NCBI GenBank assembly: GCA_004367505.1
Contig: SFCB01000126.1
Coordinates: 1 to 34,607 of the forward strand
Source: Chloroflexi bacterium OHK40
GTDB taxonomy: Bacteria; Chloroflexota; Chloroflexia; Chloroflexales; Chloroflexaceae
DNA length: 34,607 nt
Direction: 5' to 3'
The position numbers and the translations under genes are program-made. Below, one piece after another: positions 32,869 through 34,607 of the stretch (the first letter of the stretch is position 1; the number at the start of each line of letters is the position of its first letter). The notes under the pieces are model-generated. The model searched no databases, was not told the DNA's origin, and saw only the letters and a list, made by a program, of their open reading frames with translations.

Positions 32869-32882
32869 ATGTGTCGACACTG
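32869..32882 (-). promoter_or_regulatory. GntR-type operator, site 4
   Basis: ATGTGTCGACACTG holds a perfect 10-bp palindrome GTGTCGACAC. It begins 15 nt after the -10 box of the leftward cupin-gntR promoter, the same spacing as site 1, which argues for autoregulation. Confidence 0.78.
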
Positions 32883-32897
32883 AAACGAAGTAATTGG

Positions 32898-32926
32898 ATT
32901 ATCACACAGAAGCTCTCCGCTGTCAA
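32898..32926 (-). promoter_or_regulatory. Leftward promoter of the cupin-gntR operon
   Basis: On the - strand: TTGACA (32926-32921), a 17-nt spacer, GATAAT (32903-32898). The expected start is near 32891, giving an ~80-nt leader that contains operator site 4. Confidence 0.8.
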
Positions 32927-32942
32927 ATTCGAAATGAACAGC

Positions 32943-32970
32943 TTGACACCGGGCACCAAAACTGTATAAT
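32943..32970 (+). promoter_or_regulatory. Rightward promoter of the VOC gene
   Basis: TTGACA (32943-32948) and TATAAT (32965-32970) are both perfect consensus boxes with a 16-nt spacer. The expected start is near 32977; operator site 5 lies just downstream. Confidence 0.87.
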
Positions 32971-32987
32971 TGCGGCACCCCACAAAC

Positions 32988-33001
32988 AAGTGTCGACACA
33001 A
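32988..33001 (+). promoter_or_regulatory. GntR-type operator, site 5
   Basis: AAGTGTCGACACAA has a perfect GTGTCGACAC core and is the closest copy to the derived consensus along with site 3. It starts 17 nt after the -10 box of the VOC promoter. Confidence 0.8.
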
Positions 33002-33053
33002 ACCCGTATACGGCACCCCGTTCGGACAGCGTATGGAACAGGGAGGAGCAGCC

Positions 33054-33449
33054 ATGCAGCTCAAGCGCATCGACCATATCGGGGTCATTGTGGATAACCT
33101 TGCCGATGCCAGCACGCTCCTTGAGCAAGGGTTTGGCTTGACGCCAGTTCCGGGAACCAGTCGCCCGGATCTGCGCACCGTCTTCTTTCGGTGCGGCGAC
33201 GTAAGCATCGAAGTGATCGAGATCAGTGATCCAGAGACACGCCAGGCACGCCTGGGTGAAGGCCAGCGTGCGCGGATTGAGCATATTGCGTTCGAGGTTG
33301 AAGACCTCAACCAGACCCTGGAGGCCCTCGCTGCGCTCGGCGTGCAACCCACCGCTCCACCCCGCATGTCCGGCAGCTATCTCACCTTCTGGACAAACCC
33401 CGACAGCAGTGATGGCGTGATGTACCAGTTTTTGCAGCGGGGGTTCTGA
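33054..33449 (+). CDS. VOC (glyoxalase/methylmalonyl-CoA epimerase-like) family protein
   Basis: This is a 131-residue protein; ATG 33054 follows GGGAGGAG (33041-33048) by 5 nt. It has two beta-alpha-beta-beta-beta modules: LKRIDHIGVIVDNLADASTLLEQGFGL and ARIEHIAFEVEDLNQTLEALAALGV. Potential metal ligands H8 (RIDHIGV), E55-E58 (SIEVIEI) and H79 (IEHIAFEV) follow the pattern of methylmalonyl-CoA epimerases and glyoxalases. Its perfect promoter and operator place it in the same regulon as the catabolic operons, so it may isomerise or epimerise a pathway intermediate. No gene is recognised in the 240 nt after it. Confidence 0.88.
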   Translation: MQLKRIDHIGVIVDNLADASTLLEQGFGLTPVPGTSRPDLRTVFFRCGDVSIEVIEISDPETRQARLGEGQRARIEHIAFEVEDLNQTLEALAALGVQPTAPPRMSGSYLTFWTNPDSSDGVMYQFLQRGF

Positions 33450-33692
33450 CCGGTTGCCCCGATTGTTTCGGCAGGCCTGTACGGCGGCGAGGCATCACTG
33501 CCATCGTCGACCCGCACGGCACCCGCCGTCAACAGCGCGTGTGGATGGCGCCTGCCGTGAAAGCGGATGTCACGAAGGACCTTCCATACGCTATACCGTC
33601 TGAACAGCGGACTGGATACGTCCGGGGGCGCCCGCACCATAAGGGCCACACGCATCCACAGCGTAAGCAGCAGTGATAGCGCCCTGGCATTG

Positions 33693-34151
33693 ATGCGCCG
33701 GCTGTTGAGGCCGTTGGAAGTGGCGCCAGCCTATATTCCTGTTGAGCTGCGGCGCCAGGTACACGAGGACGCCAGCAGCCGTTGCGGCTACTGCCACACG
33801 CCGAAGGCGTACATCGGTATGCCGCTAGAGTTCGACCACCTCCACCCCGAGGCGCTGGGCGGCTCGACAGAGCGCTAATCTCTGGCTCACCTGCACGCGC
33901 TGTAACGACTTCAAAGGTGATCGCATCGACGGCATTGACCCGGAGACAGGCGAGGGCGTCGCGCTCTTCAACCCGCGCACGCAGCGCTGGGCGAGCATTT
34001 CTCCTGGTCAACGAGCGGAACCCATATCCTCGGCCTCACTCCGATGGGCCGGGCCACCATCGTCACCCTGCGCCTCAACAACGAGTTTATCGTCGTTACC
34101 AGGCAGTTCTGGGTCGAGGCAGGCTGGTGGCCGCCAGCGGAAGGAAGATAG
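33693..34151 (+). pseudogene. HNH endonuclease pseudogene (two frameshifts)
   Basis: A recognisable HNH protein is spread over shifting frames. Frame A (from ATG 33693, or GTG 33720) reads YIPVELRRQVHEDASSRCGYC and EFDHLHPEALGGSTER, then meets TAA at 33876. A shift near 33872 restores NLWLTCTRCNDFKGDRIDG and LFNPRTQRW. A second shift near 33991 restores EHFSW, THILGLTPMGRATIV and RLNNEFIVV up to TAG 34149-34151. The parts match the order CxxC, DH, N, CxxCNxxK of HNH nucleases of this type. The intact protein would have ~150 residues. Either the gene is dead or the assembly has small indels. Confidence 0.8.
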
Positions 34152-34205
34152 GTGATGTGCTTTTTGGGAAGGCCGGTCAGCGGGTGCAGGAGCACCTAGA
34201 CTGGT

Positions 34206-34460
34206 TCAATCGGCGGTGGTGTAGGCGTGGGCGGGAATGAGTTGAGGTTGAACAACTCGGTTCTGGAGCACGATCCAGGCGCGCTGGTCGCGTTTGACAA
34301 AGGGAATGGGAGGCAGGCGCCGAACGTGTGATACGCGGGTGAGGGTACCGTACGCTGCGTGAGCCCGCTCAGACCAGAAATCTGGGTCGTCGATTCCGAG
34401 TTCAGCAGCATAGGTCGTTTGAATATCCGTAAGCACTGCCGGCGTAAGCTGATAAAACAT
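34206..34460 (-). CDS. Hypothetical protein, 84 residues
   Basis: I do not recognise this protein. From ATG 34460 it begins MFYQLTPAVLTDIQTTYAAELG and has a mixed hydrophilic composition (DDPDFWSERAHAAYGTL; RRLPPIPFVKRDQRAWIVLQN) that looks protein-like. There is no clear ribosome-binding site and its base composition is less GC-rich than the flanking genes. The frame continues open upstream to about 34529 without another start codon (translating to KRSGGPILGIGLVDEV), so it may be the remnant of a longer gene. Confidence 0.35.
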   Translation of the reverse strand: MFYQLTPAVLTDIQTTYAAELGIDDPDFWSERAHAAYGTLTRVSHVRRLPPIPFVKRDQRAWIVLQNRVVQPQLIPAHAYTTAD

Positions 34461-34571
34461 GACCTCATCGACGAGACCAATACCAAGAATAGGCCCACCT
34501 GAGCGCTTAGAGGTAGTATTTAATTACAGCGATGCCCTTGCGGGGCGCGGTACCATGAGAAGGGAGGAAGT

Positions 34572-34588
34572 CGAGCCAAGGAGGCTCG
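34572..34588 (+). promoter_or_regulatory. Hairpin with the Shine-Dalgarno sequence in its loop
   Basis: CGAGCC (34572-34577) and GGCTCG (34583-34588) pair perfectly around an AAGGA loop. The strong ribosome-binding site AAGGAGG (34578-34584) lies in the loop and stem edge, 5 nt before the ATG at 34590. The structure could modulate translation of the downstream gene. Confidence 0.45.
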
Positions 34589-34589
34589 T

Positions 34590-34607
34590 ATGAAGACGCA
34601 CTATCAG
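34590..34607 (+). CDS. Start of an unidentified gene, cut by the window edge
   Basis: ATG 34590 follows AAGGAGG by 5 nt. Only six codons (MKTHYQ) are in the window, too few to assign a family. The excellent ribosome-binding site is the sole support. Confidence 0.55.

Noticed and set aside
32809-32880. Earlier GTG start (32880) for the cupin
   Set aside because: The GTG lies inside the operator palindrome and only ~11 nt from the predicted transcript start, while 32808 has AAGGA at the right distance.
33529-34011. 160-codon - strand frame near the right end
   Set aside because: It overlaps the HNH remnant on the other strand and shows no motif or ribosome-binding site.
34196-34498. Alternative 100-codon frame on the - strand
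   Set aside because: Its Ser/Pro/Thr-rich translation looks non-coding compared with the overlapping 84-codon frame, which is itself weak.

Overview
The window is high-GC DNA (local dips near 28.3-28.5 kb, 32.9-33.0 kb and 34.2-34.6 kb). It most likely comes from a member of the Chloroflexota. Pointers are a tad-type pilus/secretion cluster with no secretin gene (suggesting a monoderm envelope), a VanW protein carrying the 'VQYFERARLEY' type repeats that I associate with Chloroflexota secreted proteins, and a large SdrD-B/DUF11 repeat protein. This assignment is inference; no rRNA or tRNA gene is present to test it.

Left part (1-16.85 kb, all + strand): a vanadium-haloperoxidase-like PAP2 enzyme (open at the left edge), a small secreted CAP-domain protein, a 1562-residue secreted repeat protein, then a tad (type IVc pilus) block: two TadE/TadG-like minor pilins, CpaB, a CpaF ATPase, a CpaE/TadZ ParA-like ATPase, a second CpaF-like ATPase with a long alpha-helical tail, TadB and TadC. 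A secreted VanW protein follows. Major Flp pilin, prepilin peptidase and secretin are not in the window.

Middle (16.85-18.7 kb): a cupin on the - strand, a 407-nt repeat-rich intergenic region, and an ArsR-family repressor overlapping an AHSA1/SRPBCC protein. The arsR promoter is near-consensus, appears to give a leaderless mRNA, and carries a perfect 16-bp inverted repeat spanning the -10 box and the first codons.

Right part (18.8-33.45 kb): a catabolic island that looks built for a small hydroxy-/sugar acid. On the - strand, reading away from 28.3 kb: an isopropylmalate/tartrate-type dehydrogenase, an RraA-like protein, an ABC importer (lipoprotein, fused two-domain permease, ATPase), a DUF1537 four-carbon-acid-sugar kinase, a class II aldolase and a split ChrA transporter pair. 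On the + strand from 28.7 kb: an LDH2-type 2-hydroxyacid dehydrogenase, an OtnI-like TIM-barrel isomerase and an Asp/Glu-racemase-like enzyme. A cupin/GntR operon (-) and a VOC-fold gene (+) diverge at 32.9 kb. Four near-consensus promoters in the two divergent regions each have a copy of the palindrome AAGTGTCGACACTT about 15-18 nt downstream of the -10 box, plus one extra copy. Together they define an apparent self-contained GntR regulon.

Proposed logic (inference): import by the ABC system, oxidation of the acid by the LDH2 and/or tartrate-type dehydrogenase, isomerisation, phosphorylation by the DUF1537 kinase and cleavage by the aldolase to a triose phosphate. The exact substrate cannot be read from sequence. 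The right end holds a frameshifted HNH endonuclease pseudogene, a short orphan ORF and the first six codons of another gene.
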